From Verrucomicrobiales bacterium (lineage in GTDB: Bacteria; Verrucomicrobiota; Verrucomicrobiia; Verrucomicrobiales; DEV007): 64,000 nucleotides of DNA. The position numbers and the translations under genes were made by a program. Every line of letters starts with the position of its first letter. Position 1 is the stretch's first letter. This document shows, one piece after another, positions 27,454-37,376 of the stretch. Below the pieces are notes generated by a model. The model saw nothing but the letters and a program-made list of their open reading frames with translations. It made no database searches and had not been told where the DNA came from. Location: contig JAEUHH010000055.1 in the NCBI GenBank assembly GCA_016795505.1, forward strand, positions 106,005-170,004, read 5' to 3'.

Positions 27454-28890
27454 ATGAAGCGCTCTTTGCTCGTCCTCAAGCTCCTTGTTATCATCCCGCT
27501 TCTTTTTCCGGGTCCCCGCGAAAAGGTTTTCCATTTTTTCCAATCCGGAATCAGTGGGAACCTCCAATCGGCGATCACCGAAGCCTTGGCCGGGACCCTG
27601 GGGTCTTCTGCGGCACCCGGGAGGCCACGCGACATGGCATTGCCAGCCCGGTCGGCTGACTCGAGCCGAGACAGACGGAAGTGGACCTTCGTCGATGGCA
27701 CTCAGGTCGATGCCGTGCTGGTCTCAGCCGATTCCAAACACGCCCAGTTGAGACTGTTGGATCTTCAGGGCGTCGGGCAGGTGAATTTGGATCAACTCGC
27801 CACCCCCGATCGGGAAAGAATCCAGAACTGGGTCGAGGCGGAAGGGGTGAATGGCGTGGCGGGTTTTCCGCTTCGATTGAAGGATCATCGCTGGCCGCAG
27901 CGTTGGCGGGAAGATGAGGGAGTAGCCCTGAAACAGGTCGGCAATTCCAACCAGTGGTTGAGCACGAATTTTCAGTTCATCAACGCAGCCGGCGTCAACC
28001 GCAAGTCTCTGGAATCCATCGCCCTGATCTGTGAGTCGGTCGATGGCGCACTGAACGCCCTGCCCCTGCCGCTGCCAATCAACTGGGGCCGGGATCCGGG
28101 CGAACTCCGGAAGATTGTGATCAAACATTTCGACACCACCAACCCCAGGGGTATCACGGCCGGGTATTGGGAAGGCGAGACCGGCATCGTCCACATTTTC
28201 TCAGATGCCCTCATCGAGCCCGACCGGCAATTGGTCGTATTCGAGTTCGACAAGCCTGAAAAAGTCCAAAAATACGATGTCATCGTGCATGAGGTCACCC
28301 ACCAGTCCACCGCCGGGCTCATCTACATGGGTGTACCCGCCTGGGTGCCGGAGGGAATCGCCGAATACATGGCAGCCAACCAATTCGCCCCCGCCTGCTA
28401 CCAATTCACCAACACCCACGTGACGGCGCGCCACCACATCAACAAGGGACTGCTCGGCGACCGCATCGTGAAGGACCGGAAGATGCATCTCACCCACCTG
28501 GAGATCATGATGGATCGCGATGTCCAAGCATGGAACCAACTCTGTGACACCCAGCCCACCGCGGGCCTCGTCCAATACAGCCAGGCCCTGATCCTGATTG
28601 ACTACTTTTTCCACCGCGACCATCGGGACGGAGCCCATTTTCGGCGCTATCTCGAGTGCATCCTCAGCGGAGTCCCCGAGGAAGAAGCCCGCGCCCGACA
28701 CCTTCTCCGGAACCGCAGCTACGCCCAGATCGAACAGGAGATCATCAAATTCTGGGGACCACTGGGATTCACCATCAGTTTCGAAACTCAAGGCGATCTC
28801 CGTGACGGTGATGTCGATATCGACTGGGCTGCGGAGAGCCTGCAGCGCACCATCGCCTCCCGCCGGGCGATGGGGGGAGTGACCAAGTGA
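27454..28890 (+). CDS. Exported protein with SHD1 domain and HExxH metalloprotease-like domain
   Basis: The 478-residue protein has a hydrophobic N-terminus (LLVLKLLVIIPLLFPG). An SHD1-like module lies at about residues 74-126 (RKWTFVDGTQVDAVLVSADSKHAQLRL). A zincin motif follows: HEVTHQ with His279, Glu280 and His283, then PEGIAEYMA about 20 residues later offering Glu300 or Glu304 as third ligand. This matches the basic secretory protein/gluzincin pattern. SHD1 modules are frequent in PVC exported proteins. Substrate unknown. Confidence 0.7.
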   Translation: MKRSLLVLKLLVIIPLLFPGPREKVFHFFQSGISGNLQSAITEALAGTLGSSAAPGRPRDMALPARSADSSRDRRKWTFVDGTQVDAVLVSADSKHAQLRLLDLQGVGQVNLDQLATPDRERIQNWVEAEGVNGVAGFPLRLKDHRWPQRWREDEGVALKQVGNSNQWLSTNFQFINAAGVNRKSLESIALICESVDGALNALPLPLPINWGRDPGELRKIVIKHFDTTNPRGITAGYWEGETGIVHIFSDALIEPDRQLVVFEFDKPEKVQKYDVIVHEVTHQSTAGLIYMGVPAWVPEGIAEYMAANQFAPACYQFTNTHVTARHHINKGLLGDRIVKDRKMHLTHLEIMMDRDVQAWNQLCDTQPTAGLVQYSQALILIDYFFHRDHRDGAHFRRYLECILSGVPEEEARARHLLRNRSYAQIEQEIIKFWGPLGFTISFETQGDLRDGDVDIDWAAESLQRTIASRRAMGGVTK

Positions 28891-29018
28891 GATGACGTCA
28901 GGAGTGATCTGGGACTTTTTTGGATTGGAGGCGATTCGCTTTCTCCTCCCGCTTTCGTCCCATTGCGGGGATCACTTCGGCCTTGTTTGGCGGGCCAAAA
29001 GGGTGTCAAAATCCGCCC

Positions 29019-29846
29019 ATGACCCGCTGCCCAATCCTCTCCGGAGGTTTCGCCTTCCTTTTGTCCGGTCTATTCGCACAGAGTGAGGCACTGCCTCCCC
29101 AGGCCGAAGCCATAAAGACTGCCCACCTGGCCCGGGTGAAAGCGGAAGTGACGGTGCCCTGGGACGGTAAGCTGTTTGAATTGAACGTGAGATACGTGGC
29201 GGCGCTCAAGCGGGAGCAGGAGACGGCCCAGCAGGGGGGACGATTGGAGGAGGCGCTGGCGATGGCGGCGGAACAGAAACAGATCATCAAGCAGGGTGCC
29301 GCGCCGGAGTCAGACAGCGAAGACATGCCGGCAACCCTGAAACCACTGCGGGCGACGTATCGGAAGGAATGGCTGAAACTGCGGGAAGACCACGATATCC
29401 GCCTGCGAGTGGTGACTGCGGACACAGTCAAGGCGCTGAATGAGCTGATGGTGTCGTTGACGATGGCGGGCCAGTTGGACGACGCACTCGCGGTGAAGAA
29501 CCTGGCGGAAGAGCTGAAAGCCACCGGAGGCACCCCCAAGGTGGCGGGCGGGGAAAGCGGAAAGGCCCTCGCGGATGCCCTCGCCGGGACGCGGTGGGAA
29601 TGGAATGGCAGCCCGCGCTATCCGTTGACCTTTCAGGCGGATGGCCGGGTGGGCATGGAGAATTGGTCAGAGAAGGGCGTGATAACCAGCTGGAAGGTGA
29701 CGGGCCCCGAAACGGTAACTCTGGAGGTGCTGGAGGGGCGCGCGACGGATCTGACGGCGACGCTGGTCTTTTCGGAAGGCCGCCAGGCTTACCGCGGAAA
29801 GGATTTCAGTGGCAAGGATCTGGCGCCAAGCCTGAGAATCGATTGA
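29019..29846 (+). CDS. Exported helical protein of unknown function
   Basis: From ATG 29019 the 275-residue product starts with a signal peptide (ILSGGFAFLLSGLFAQSEA). A long helical region (about 25-180) carries charged heptads, such as VRYVAALKREQETAQQGGRLEEALAMAAEQK. A small C-terminal beta domain (LAGTRWEWNGSPRYPLTFQADGRV...) resembles a lipocalin-like strand set. I know similar two-part proteins from planctomycete and verrucomicrobial genomes but no function. The frame opens upstream to 28920, but only the 29019 start gives a signal peptide. Confidence 0.6.
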   Translation: MTRCPILSGGFAFLLSGLFAQSEALPPQAEAIKTAHLARVKAEVTVPWDGKLFELNVRYVAALKREQETAQQGGRLEEALAMAAEQKQIIKQGAAPESDSEDMPATLKPLRATYRKEWLKLREDHDIRLRVVTADTVKALNELMVSLTMAGQLDDALAVKNLAEELKATGGTPKVAGGESGKALADALAGTRWEWNGSPRYPLTFQADGRVGMENWSEKGVITSWKVTGPETVTLEVLEGRATDLTATLVFSEGRQAYRGKDFSGKDLAPSLRID

Positions 29847-29952
29847 ATGGAGAGCTTCCCTCTCTCGACCCCTCATTTTTCTCGGCGGCACCGGCCAATC
29901 TCCGCCACTCCCCAGACCTTGCCCGGCGGCGTTTCGCGTCTACCGTCCTCCC

Positions 29953-32094
29953 GTGAAAGCCCCCTCATCTCTCATCGCCCTCGCCCTGTCCGCCGCTCTC
30001 ACCCTCGCCGGTCCGCCTTCGCACGCGGCCGATGCGGAGACTTCGCCGACGACCTACGACCTCGTCATCTACGGCGGCACCTCTGCGGGGGTCATCGCGG
30101 CAGTGCAGGCGAAAAAGATGGGCAAGACGGCCGTCATCGTCGGGCCGGACATCCACCTCGGCGGCCTGAGCAGTGGCGGGCTGGGCTTCACCGACACCGG
30201 GAACAAGGCGGTGATCGGCGGCCTGTCCCGCGACTTCTACCACCGCATCTGGCTGGAATACCAGAAGCCGGAAACCTGGCAGTGGCAGAAACAGTCCGAA
30301 TACGGCAACAAGGGCCAGGGCACCCCGGCGATGGATGGCGAGAACCGCACCATGTGGATCTTCGAGCCCCGCGTCGCCGAGAAGGTGTTCGAGGATTACG
30401 TGAAGGAATTCGCCATCCCCGTCCACCGCGACGAGTGGCTGGACCGCGAGAAAGGCGTGAAACGGGAGAACGGCCGCATCGTTTCCATCACCATGCTGAG
30501 CGGGAAGACCTTTGCCGGCCGGATGTTCGTGGATGCGACCTACGAGGGCGACCTGATGGCCGCCGCCGGGGTGTCCTACCACGTCGGCCGCGAGGGCAAG
30601 GAGGTCTATGGCGAGGAGTGGAACGGCGTCCAGACCGGCGTGCTGCATCACGGCCACCATTTCGGGAAACTGCCGCCCATCAGCCCCTACAAAGTCCCCG
30701 GCGATCCCGCCAGCGGCGTGCTGCCCCGCATCTCCACCGAGCACCCCGGCGAAAAGCACGCCGGAGACAAGAAAGTGCAGGCCTACTGCTTCCGCATGTG
30801 CCTGACCGATCATCCGGAGAACCGCATCCCCTTCCCCAAGCCCGAGGGCTACGATCCCGACCAGTACGCGCTGCTCCTGCGCATCTTTGAGGCGGGCTGG
30901 CGCGAGACTTTCGACAAATTCGACCCCATCCCGAATCACAAGACCGACACCAACAACCACGGCCCCTTCAGCACGGATAACATCGGCTACAACTACGACT
31001 ACCCCGAGGCCAGCTACGAGCGGCGCCGCGAGATCATCCGCGAGCACGAGACCTACCAGAAGGGCTGGCTCTACTTCATTGCCAATGATCCCCGGGTGCC
31101 GAAGGACGTGCAGGACGAGATGAAGAAATGGGGCCTGCCCAAGGATGAATTCACCGACAATGGCCACTGGTCCCACCAGCTCTACATCCGCGAGGCCCGG
31201 CGGATGGTCGGCCACTACGTCATGACCGAGCACGAGTTGCTGAAAAAGCGCCCCACCCCCGAGTCAGTCGGCATGGGCAGCTACACGATCGATTCCCACA
31301 ACGTGCAGCGCTACATCACCCCGGAGGGCTATGTGCAAAACGAGGGCGACATCGGCGTCGGCACCGGCGGCCCCTACGAGATCGCCTACGGCTCCCTGGT
31401 GCCGAAGCGCGGCGAAGGCGCGAATCTGTTCGTCCCGGTCTGCGTCTCCAGCTCGCACATCGCCTTTGGTTCGATCCGGATGGAACCCGTCTTCATGATC
31501 CTGGGCCAGAGCGCCGCCACCGCCGCCGTCCTCGCCATCGACGGAAACCTGGCGGTGCAGGACGTGCCCTACGAAACCCTGCGGAAGCGCCTCGAAGCCG
31601 ACGGCCAGATCCTGACCTACGACGGTCCCCGCGGCAAAGCCGGTCCCCACGGAGGCGCGGGCCGCGATCCGAAGACCCTCGGCGGCATCGTGGTCGACGA
31701 CGCCCAGTCGAAACGCACCGGCGCCTGGCAGGAGAGCGGCGCGGCGAAAAGCTACGTCGGCTTTGGTTATCAGCATGATGGGAATGCCCGCGACGGCCAG
31801 GCATCCGCCGCCTTTTCCGCCGAACTGCCCAAGGCCGGCGTCTACGAGGTCCGCCTCGCCTGGACGCCCAACAGCAACCGCTCCAGCCGGGTCACGGTCC
31901 GCATCGAGCACGCCGACGGAGTCGCCGAAGCCACCGTAAACCAGCGGGAGACTCCGCCGCTCGACGGCACCTTCCAGGCGCTCGGCACCTACTCCTTTGC
32001 CACGGGGAAAGCCGCCACCGTCACGGTCACCAACGCAGGCGCCGACGGCTATGTCGTCATCGACGCGGTGCAGTGGCTGCCGAAGGAGCCCTGA
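29953..32094 (+). CDS. Exported FAD-dependent oxidoreductase with golvesin-like C-terminal domain
   Basis: The 713-residue protein starts at GTG 29953 and has a signal peptide ending near PSHAA. The FAD-binding motif DLVIYGGTSAGVIAAVQAKKMG is at residues about 35-56, and LGGLSSGGLGFTD is the FAD_oxidored family signature. From about residue 570 there is a separate beta domain (DDAQSKRTGAWQ...KSYVGFGYQHD...) like that of golvesin and xanthan lyase, also present in the next gene. The substrate is unknown; sugar or glycan oxidation is a reasonable guess. Confidence 0.75.
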   Translation: MKAPSSLIALALSAALTLAGPPSHAADAETSPTTYDLVIYGGTSAGVIAAVQAKKMGKTAVIVGPDIHLGGLSSGGLGFTDTGNKAVIGGLSRDFYHRIWLEYQKPETWQWQKQSEYGNKGQGTPAMDGENRTMWIFEPRVAEKVFEDYVKEFAIPVHRDEWLDREKGVKRENGRIVSITMLSGKTFAGRMFVDATYEGDLMAAAGVSYHVGREGKEVYGEEWNGVQTGVLHHGHHFGKLPPISPYKVPGDPASGVLPRISTEHPGEKHAGDKKVQAYCFRMCLTDHPENRIPFPKPEGYDPDQYALLLRIFEAGWRETFDKFDPIPNHKTDTNNHGPFSTDNIGYNYDYPEASYERRREIIREHETYQKGWLYFIANDPRVPKDVQDEMKKWGLPKDEFTDNGHWSHQLYIREARRMVGHYVMTEHELLKKRPTPESVGMGSYTIDSHNVQRYITPEGYVQNEGDIGVGTGGPYEIAYGSLVPKRGEGANLFVPVCVSSSHIAFGSIRMEPVFMILGQSAATAAVLAIDGNLAVQDVPYETLRKRLEADGQILTYDGPRGKAGPHGGAGRDPKTLGGIVVDDAQSKRTGAWQESGAAKSYVGFGYQHDGNARDGQASAAFSAELPKAGVYEVRLAWTPNSNRSSRVTVRIEHADGVAEATVNQRETPPLDGTFQALGTYSFATGKAATVTVTNAGADGYVVIDAVQWLPKEP

Positions 32095-32100
32095 GCCGCT

Positions 32101-32146
32101 TTCCGATCAGACCGGGTAGGATCGGCGATCCGACCCTGTTTCATCG
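32101..32146. repeat. 22-bp modular repeat, locus 3 (two modules)
   Basis: Two modules spaced 22 bp, cores CCGGG and CCCTG. The locus fills the gap between the FAD oxidoreductase stop (32094) and the ATG at 32154, so it would be transcribed between two probably co-expressed genes. Confidence 0.85.
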
Positions 32147-32153
32147 ACATCCC

Positions 32154-33941
32154 ATGAAACTCCGCGCTGCCCTGCTCTCTTTCCTGTGCCTCGCGGCATT
32201 ACCCCTTCCCGCCGAGGTCCCCAAGCCGCATCCCGACGCGGTGCCGAACACCCACGCGCCCGGCGAGGTGGACAATCCCGCGATGGTGCCCCACATCGTG
32301 GCCGATCCGGCGACACTGCCGGGCATCGTGGTCGACGAGTCGGAGGCGGTGCTGGTCGGCGAATGGGCCTACTCGACCCACACGCCGCCCTACGTGGGGA
32401 TTGGTTACCTGCATGATCAGAAAACGGGCAAGGGGGAGAAATCCGTCACCTTCACCCCGCGCCTGCCGGCCGAGGGTTATTATGAGGTCCGTCTGGCCCA
32501 CTGTCACAATGTCCGCCGGGCCACCAACACCCCGGTGACGATCCGCCACGCCCACGGCGAGACCACGGTGCGGATCAACCAGCAGGAGACGCCGGAACAC
32601 GGCCACCTCTTCCGCACCCTCGGCCGCTACTACTTCCGCGCCGGTCTGGCGGGCTGGGTGCGGGTCGCCAACGACGGCACCGACCCGACCAAGGTGGCCA
32701 TCGCCGACGCGGTGCAGTTCCTGCCCATCGACCCTACCCCGGGTCCCTACGACGGCCCGGCCGCGGTCGGCACGGACCCGTCCACGCTCGACGGCAAGGT
32801 GATGTGCGGTTACCAGGGCTGGTTTGCCTGCGACGGCGACGGCTCCGGCCTCGGCTGGGTGCACTGGGCCCGCAATCCGCGCCAGCCCTTCGGTCCGGGG
32901 AACGTGACGGTCGATCTGTGGCCCGATGTGTCGGAACTGAGCCCGGCCGAGCGCTTCGCGACGGGCTTTACCCTGAAAAATGGGAAGCCGGCCGAGGTTT
33001 TTACCTCGACCCATCCGCTCACGGTGCGACGGCATTTCGAATGGATGCGCGACCATGGGATCGACGGCGCCTTCGTGCAGCGATTTGCCAACGGGCTCAC
33101 CCATCCGCCCCTGCTCCTGCAAAAAAATGCCGTGCTCACCCAGGCCCGCGAAGCCGCCCACCGGGCGGGACGCACCTACGCGGTGATGTACGACCTGAGC
33201 GGCCTGAAAGCCGGCGAGGTCGCCCGGGTCCGGGAGGATTGGAAGCGGCTCCGGCAGACGGCCCGGATCGGCACCGATGCCGCCTACCAGCGGCACGAGG
33301 GAAAGCCGGTGGTGGCGGTGTGGGGCATCGGCTTTTCCGACATCCGGCCCTACACCCTGGCGGAATGCCGGGAACTGGTGGACTTCCTCAAGGCGGACGG
33401 CTGCGCGGTGATGCTCGGCGTGCCAACCTGGTGGCGCGAGGGCATCCGCGACGCAGTGGGCGATCCCGCTTTTCACGCACTCCTCGAAAAGGCCGACATC
33501 GTGAGCCCGTGGACGGTCGGCCGCTACCGGACCCCGGAGGAAGCCGCCCGCCACGGCGAGTCGGTTTGGAAAGCCGACCTGGCCTGGTGCTCCGAGCGCG
33601 GGCTGGACCTGCTGCCGGTGGCCTTTCCCGGATTCAGTTGGCACAACCTGAAGGGCGATCCGCTGGGCTCCATCCCGCGACTCGGCGGGCGCTTCCTGTG
33701 GTCGCAGTTCGCTGCGGCAAAACGGGCCGGGGCCGGCATGGTGTATGTCGCCATGTTCGACGAGGTGGACGAGGGCACCGCGATCTTCAAATGCACCAAT
33801 GACGTGCCGGTCGGCGAGGGCGTCTCCTTTCTCAGCTACGATGGCCTGCCCGCCGACCACTACCTGCGCCTCACCGGTCTCGGCGGACGGATGATCCGGG
33901 GGGAAATCCCGGTGACGGATGAGCTGCCGCCTCTGCCGTGA
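32154..33941 (+). CDS. Exported GH99/GH71-like glycosidase with golvesin-like N-terminal domain
   Basis: From ATG 32154 the 595-residue product has a signal peptide (LRAALLSFLCLAALPLPAE). The N-terminal domain (about 40-200) has the same golvesin-like fold signature as the preceding gene's C-terminus (DESEAVLVGEWAYSTHTPPYVGIGYLHD). The catalytic part (about 210-590) has GYQGWFACDGDG, VRRHFEWMRDHGIDGAFVQRF and YVAMFDEVDEGT, the pattern of GH71/GH99-like proteins. Characterised relatives act on alpha-mannans or alpha-glucans. Only 60 bases separate it from the FAD oxidoreductase. Chemistry here is inference. Confidence 0.75.
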   Translation: MKLRAALLSFLCLAALPLPAEVPKPHPDAVPNTHAPGEVDNPAMVPHIVADPATLPGIVVDESEAVLVGEWAYSTHTPPYVGIGYLHDQKTGKGEKSVTFTPRLPAEGYYEVRLAHCHNVRRATNTPVTIRHAHGETTVRINQQETPEHGHLFRTLGRYYFRAGLAGWVRVANDGTDPTKVAIADAVQFLPIDPTPGPYDGPAAVGTDPSTLDGKVMCGYQGWFACDGDGSGLGWVHWARNPRQPFGPGNVTVDLWPDVSELSPAERFATGFTLKNGKPAEVFTSTHPLTVRRHFEWMRDHGIDGAFVQRFANGLTHPPLLLQKNAVLTQAREAAHRAGRTYAVMYDLSGLKAGEVARVREDWKRLRQTARIGTDAAYQRHEGKPVVAVWGIGFSDIRPYTLAECRELVDFLKADGCAVMLGVPTWWREGIRDAVGDPAFHALLEKADIVSPWTVGRYRTPEEAARHGESVWKADLAWCSERGLDLLPVAFPGFSWHNLKGDPLGSIPRLGGRFLWSQFAAAKRAGAGMVYVAMFDEVDEGTAIFKCTNDVPVGEGVSFLSYDGLPADHYLRLTGLGGRMIRGEIPVTDELPPLP

Positions 33942-33959
33942 TGGCCTGAAAGCCGCCCA

Positions 33960-36173
33960 CTACGGCTGCCGCCGCCGGCGCCAGCGCAGGGTGAGGAGGA
34001 TCGCCATCCCGGCCGCGCCGACACCAGCCACGATGAGGCTGATCACCATGCCGTAATAGGCTGACACGCTGACCTCGCCCACCAGGTCGACCGATTCGCG
34101 CAGGGGCAGGTCGAGGGCCTGGCCGCCCGACGCATCGAGCCGGAAAAAGCGCTCGCCAGTCATCCCGAACATCTCCGGCACGCCCGGAAAACCCGGCGCG
34201 AAGCGGATCAGCCTGCCCGGCGAGTAGGACCACAGGCGGTTGAACTGGTGATTCTCCGCAAACAGGCCCTCCGCAAAGGGCGCGAAGCTGCCGCCCCCGT
34301 CAGCACTGCGAAAATGGCCCTCGCCCTTCACCGTGACATAGAGCGAGCCATCCGGCGCGAAGGAAACCAAATCGACAAAGCCCGATTCGGAAAAAACGGC
34401 CGGCTTCAGGCGCTCCCAGGTGTCGCCCCGGTCGCGGGATCGCCACAGGCCACGCTCGGTGCCCGCCCAGACGGTGCCGTCGGACGCAAAGCCGGGCGAG
34501 ACTGCCAGTTCGGCGCCGTAGTTTGCAAACTCAAGCCCGCCGGTGATCTCCTGCCAGGTTTTCCCACCGTCCGCGGTGCGAAACACCTCGCTCTTCCCAT
34601 TACCCTGGGCCGTGCTCAGATAGCCCGTACCATCCTCGCCGAAGGCCGGCGACAGCACGAGGGACTGCATGTATTTCCCCTCGGCCTGATGCACGAGTTG
34701 GAAGCTGCGGCCCCGATCACGGGACAAAAACACGCCGCCACCGCGCGTCTCCCCCTCGCCAAACCGGCAGCAGAACAGAATCGTCCCGTCGGTGGCGAAG
34801 GCCGACGAAAACACGATGCGATCCGGGATGACATCCTCGCCATCGGCGAACTGCGTCAGCTCCACCTGATCCCAGGAGTCGCCACCATCCGGCGAAATGA
34901 GGAACCAGTTCCGCAATCCCGCAAAGAGGGTGCCGTCCGTCGCGTAGTCGGGCGAATGGACGATGCTGTGGAAGCGCTGGATCTGGGCATATTCGTCGCT
35001 GCCCTCCTGCCTGCGTCTCACCTGCCGCCGGTAGGAAGGCGCGAGGCCGCCGTTGATCGGCTCCCACGTTTCGCCACCGTCGCGGGAACGCGCCGCGCCC
35101 TTCCAGTAGGTGATCCCCACCAACTGCCGGTCGTTGGCGTAGTCCGGCGACACGTCGAAATCGATCAGCAGCGTCTGGGGCAGCGTGGGTATCTCCTCCC
35201 AATTCGCGCCCTCGTCGCGGCTGTGGAAAAGCCCGTCATAGCCCGCGAGGTAGAGCGATCCATCGACGAGCGAACGACGCAACACGGTGAACTGGGGCAA
35301 ACCCCGGCGGTCTCCCTGCTCGTCGGTGGTCAGGCCGGCGGCCCGGCGTTCCCAACGGGCTCCTCCATCCGCCGACCGGTAGACGCCGTCGTTCCAAGCC
35401 ACCGCGTACCAGGTCCCGCCAGCCGAGAGCAGATGGGTGATGCGTTGGTCGCCGAGGCCCTCGTTTTTCGCGGTCAGGGCGGCGAGATCTCCGCCCGCCT
35501 GCACGCCTGCGGTGCCATAGCCGGCCAGCCATTGCCCGGACTCCGTCCGATGCAGCGCCGTGGTCCCCGCCGGATCGGCGGCCGCAAACCGGGAAGCCCA
35601 GGTTTTTCCTCCGTCGGTGCTCTCGTGGAGCCGCCCTTTCACATCGCCGAAAATCAACCGCCCCGGCCCGTCGGTCCACACCAGAGACACCTTTTCCGGG
35701 TGCCCCGCGACCTGCCGCCAGCCCGGCTCACCAGCCTGCCAGACATAGACACGCGCATCGGTCGTCGCCAGCATCGCGATGCCATCGCCCGCGGCCAGCG
35801 TGCGCACCTTGCGCTGCACCATACCGTCGTTCATCGGCCGCCACGACACCCCGTCGTCATCCGATCGATACAGGCCATCCCCGTCCGAACCCAGCAGCCA
35901 CACCGTGCCGGCCGCCGTCGGCACGGCGGTCAGGTGATTGAGTTCCCAGCGGGCATCGATGCCGCGCACGATGCGTTTCCAATTGGCGCCCTGGTCGACG
36001 GAACGCCACAGATTTCCCCGCACCACGATCAGCATCACCTCCCCGCCCGCCCGGTCCGTCCCGATGTCGAAGGCCTCGATGTGATCGTGCGGCGAATGCG
36101 CGCCCGCCGACGGCGCCAGCCCGGCCAACAGGAAAAGGGCGAGGATTTTCACCGTTATCCACCACTTATTCAC
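33960..36173 (-). CDS. Membrane-anchored BNR/Asp-box repeat beta-propeller protein
   Basis: The 737-residue product (GTG 36173) starts with a signal peptide (WITVKILALFLLAGLAPSAGAHS). Many Asp-box motifs SxDxGxxW follow (SVDQGANW, SDDDGVSW, STDGGKTW, SADGGARW, SRDGGETW, SPDGGDSW and others), indicating one or two beta-propellers. The C-terminus has a membrane span (YYGMVISLIVAGVGAAGMAILLTL) and a basic tail, so the propeller faces outward from the membrane. Asp-box proteins include sialidases and YCF48-like factors; catalytic residues are not evident. An upstream ATG would disrupt the signal peptide. Confidence 0.75.
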   Translation of the reverse strand: MNKWWITVKILALFLLAGLAPSAGAHSPHDHIEAFDIGTDRAGGEVMLIVVRGNLWRSVDQGANWKRIVRGIDARWELNHLTAVPTAAGTVWLLGSDGDGLYRSDDDGVSWRPMNDGMVQRKVRTLAAGDGIAMLATTDARVYVWQAGEPGWRQVAGHPEKVSLVWTDGPGRLIFGDVKGRLHESTDGGKTWASRFAAADPAGTTALHRTESGQWLAGYGTAGVQAGGDLAALTAKNEGLGDQRITHLLSAGGTWYAVAWNDGVYRSADGGARWERRAAGLTTDEQGDRRGLPQFTVLRRSLVDGSLYLAGYDGLFHSRDEGANWEEIPTLPQTLLIDFDVSPDYANDRQLVGITYWKGAARSRDGGETWEPINGGLAPSYRRQVRRRQEGSDEYAQIQRFHSIVHSPDYATDGTLFAGLRNWFLISPDGGDSWDQVELTQFADGEDVIPDRIVFSSAFATDGTILFCCRFGEGETRGGGVFLSRDRGRSFQLVHQAEGKYMQSLVLSPAFGEDGTGYLSTAQGNGKSEVFRTADGGKTWQEITGGLEFANYGAELAVSPGFASDGTVWAGTERGLWRSRDRGDTWERLKPAVFSESGFVDLVSFAPDGSLYVTVKGEGHFRSADGGGSFAPFAEGLFAENHQFNRLWSYSPGRLIRFAPGFPGVPEMFGMTGERFFRLDASGGQALDLPLRESVDLVGEVSVSAYYGMVISLIVAGVGAAGMAILLTLRWRRRRQP

Positions 36174-36347
36174 AATCGCTTCACCGGTCGTGCGCCGGTT
36201 GCTGGTCTGGGAGGGGAAACACATGGGAAGATGGGAAAAGCGTTGATTTGAACCGGCATCCGGTGCGACAGACTTCATTCACCCGCCCCCGGCGTTTGTC
36301 CACCACACGGCGGATGGGAAATTCTCCTCCCCCACTTTTCGAGCCCC

Positions 36348-37283
36348 GTGCATCCCGACCACATCGCTGCCGCCCGTGACCAGGCCCGCTCCGGCGCCTG
36401 GCGGCACCTCCGCGTGCGTGACGCCGACCGGGTGCGGTGGGAGTGTTTCCCCGATTTTCTGATCCTCGGCCCCCAGCGCACCGGCACCACTTGGCTGTAT
36501 CACAACTTGAAGAAGCACCCGCAGGTCTTCCTCCCGCGCCAAAAGGAAACCTACTTCTTCACCACGCTCGGACGGCCGGACCACCCGCATTTCGAGTGCG
36601 ACTGCCTCGACGATTTCCTCGTCCGTCATCTCGCCGACACCCCGCGCCAGCTTTTGAAGCGCCACTACGACAGCCTGCGCCACCATGGCGAACTCTACCG
36701 GCCTGCCGTGCGCGGCGAAGCCACCGCGACCAACGCCCTGCTCGCAGAGCCGGTCATCGCGGAGCTGGTGACGGTGAATCCCGACCTCAAGGCCATCCTC
36801 ATGCTCCGCGACCCCGTCGAGCGCGCCTGGTCCCACGCGCGGAAAGACCTCGTGCGCCGCTCCGGACGCCAACCGTCCGACGTGCCGGCGCCGGAATACG
36901 ACCGCTTTTTCCGCGCCGGCGGGCAGCGTGCCCTTTCCGACTATGCCGGCCAGTTGCGGGTCTGGAGCCGCCATCTCCGGCCGGGCCACGTGTTTGTCGG
37001 CGACTTTGAGATGATCGCCTCGGCCCCCGACCGCCTGCTGACCGGCCTGCACCGGTTCCTCGGCGTGCGGCAGGGAGCGCGTTACTTCAATCGCCACCTC
37101 GAAGAGCGCATCAACCCCGCCGGCTCGGCCGAAGGCGGCGTGCCCGATGCCGCCCGCGAACGCCTCGAGACCCTGCTGGCCGACGAGATCGCCGCCTACC
37201 GGGATCTGCTGGGCCTGTTCGATCCCGGTCAAAGCCAGGCGGTCACCGACCGGCTCGGCTTTGGCCCCGTAGCCACGCCGTGA
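36348..37283 (+). CDS. Sulfotransferase family protein
   Basis: The 311-residue protein (GTG start) has the 5'-phosphosulfate loop LGPQRTGTTWLYHNLKKHP (about residues 40-58) and the 3'-phosphate motif MLRDPVERAWSHARKD (about 150-165). These bind PAPS. A later YAGQLRVWSRHLRPGHVFVGDFE segment is typical of heparan-sulfate-type sulfotransferases. Acceptor unknown; a surface glycan is likely. No signal peptide, so cytoplasmic. The sulfatase at 48209-49861 would do the opposite chemistry, but the genes are not linked. Confidence 0.85.
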   Translation: MHPDHIAAARDQARSGAWRHLRVRDADRVRWECFPDFLILGPQRTGTTWLYHNLKKHPQVFLPRQKETYFFTTLGRPDHPHFECDCLDDFLVRHLADTPRQLLKRHYDSLRHHGELYRPAVRGEATATNALLAEPVIAELVTVNPDLKAILMLRDPVERAWSHARKDLVRRSGRQPSDVPAPEYDRFFRAGGQRALSDYAGQLRVWSRHLRPGHVFVGDFEMIASAPDRLLTGLHRFLGVRQGARYFNRHLEERINPAGSAEGGVPDAARERLETLLADEIAAYRDLLGLFDPGQSQAVTDRLGFGPVATP

Positions 37284-37303
37284 GGCGCGGAACCGGCGCC
37301 GGT

Positions 37304-37352
37304 TTCCGATGAGACCCTGTCTGATCGGAGATCGTACCCTGTCTGATCGGAA
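37304..37352. repeat. 22-bp modular repeat, locus 4 (two modules)
   Basis: Two direct modules, both with core CCCTG, differing from locus 1 mainly in the linker. It lies between the stop of the sulfotransferase and the stop of the convergent histidine-kinase-like gene, so it is not in front of a start codon. Confidence 0.9.
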
Positions 37353-37376
37353 ATCACCAACCGACCGACCGCCGCA

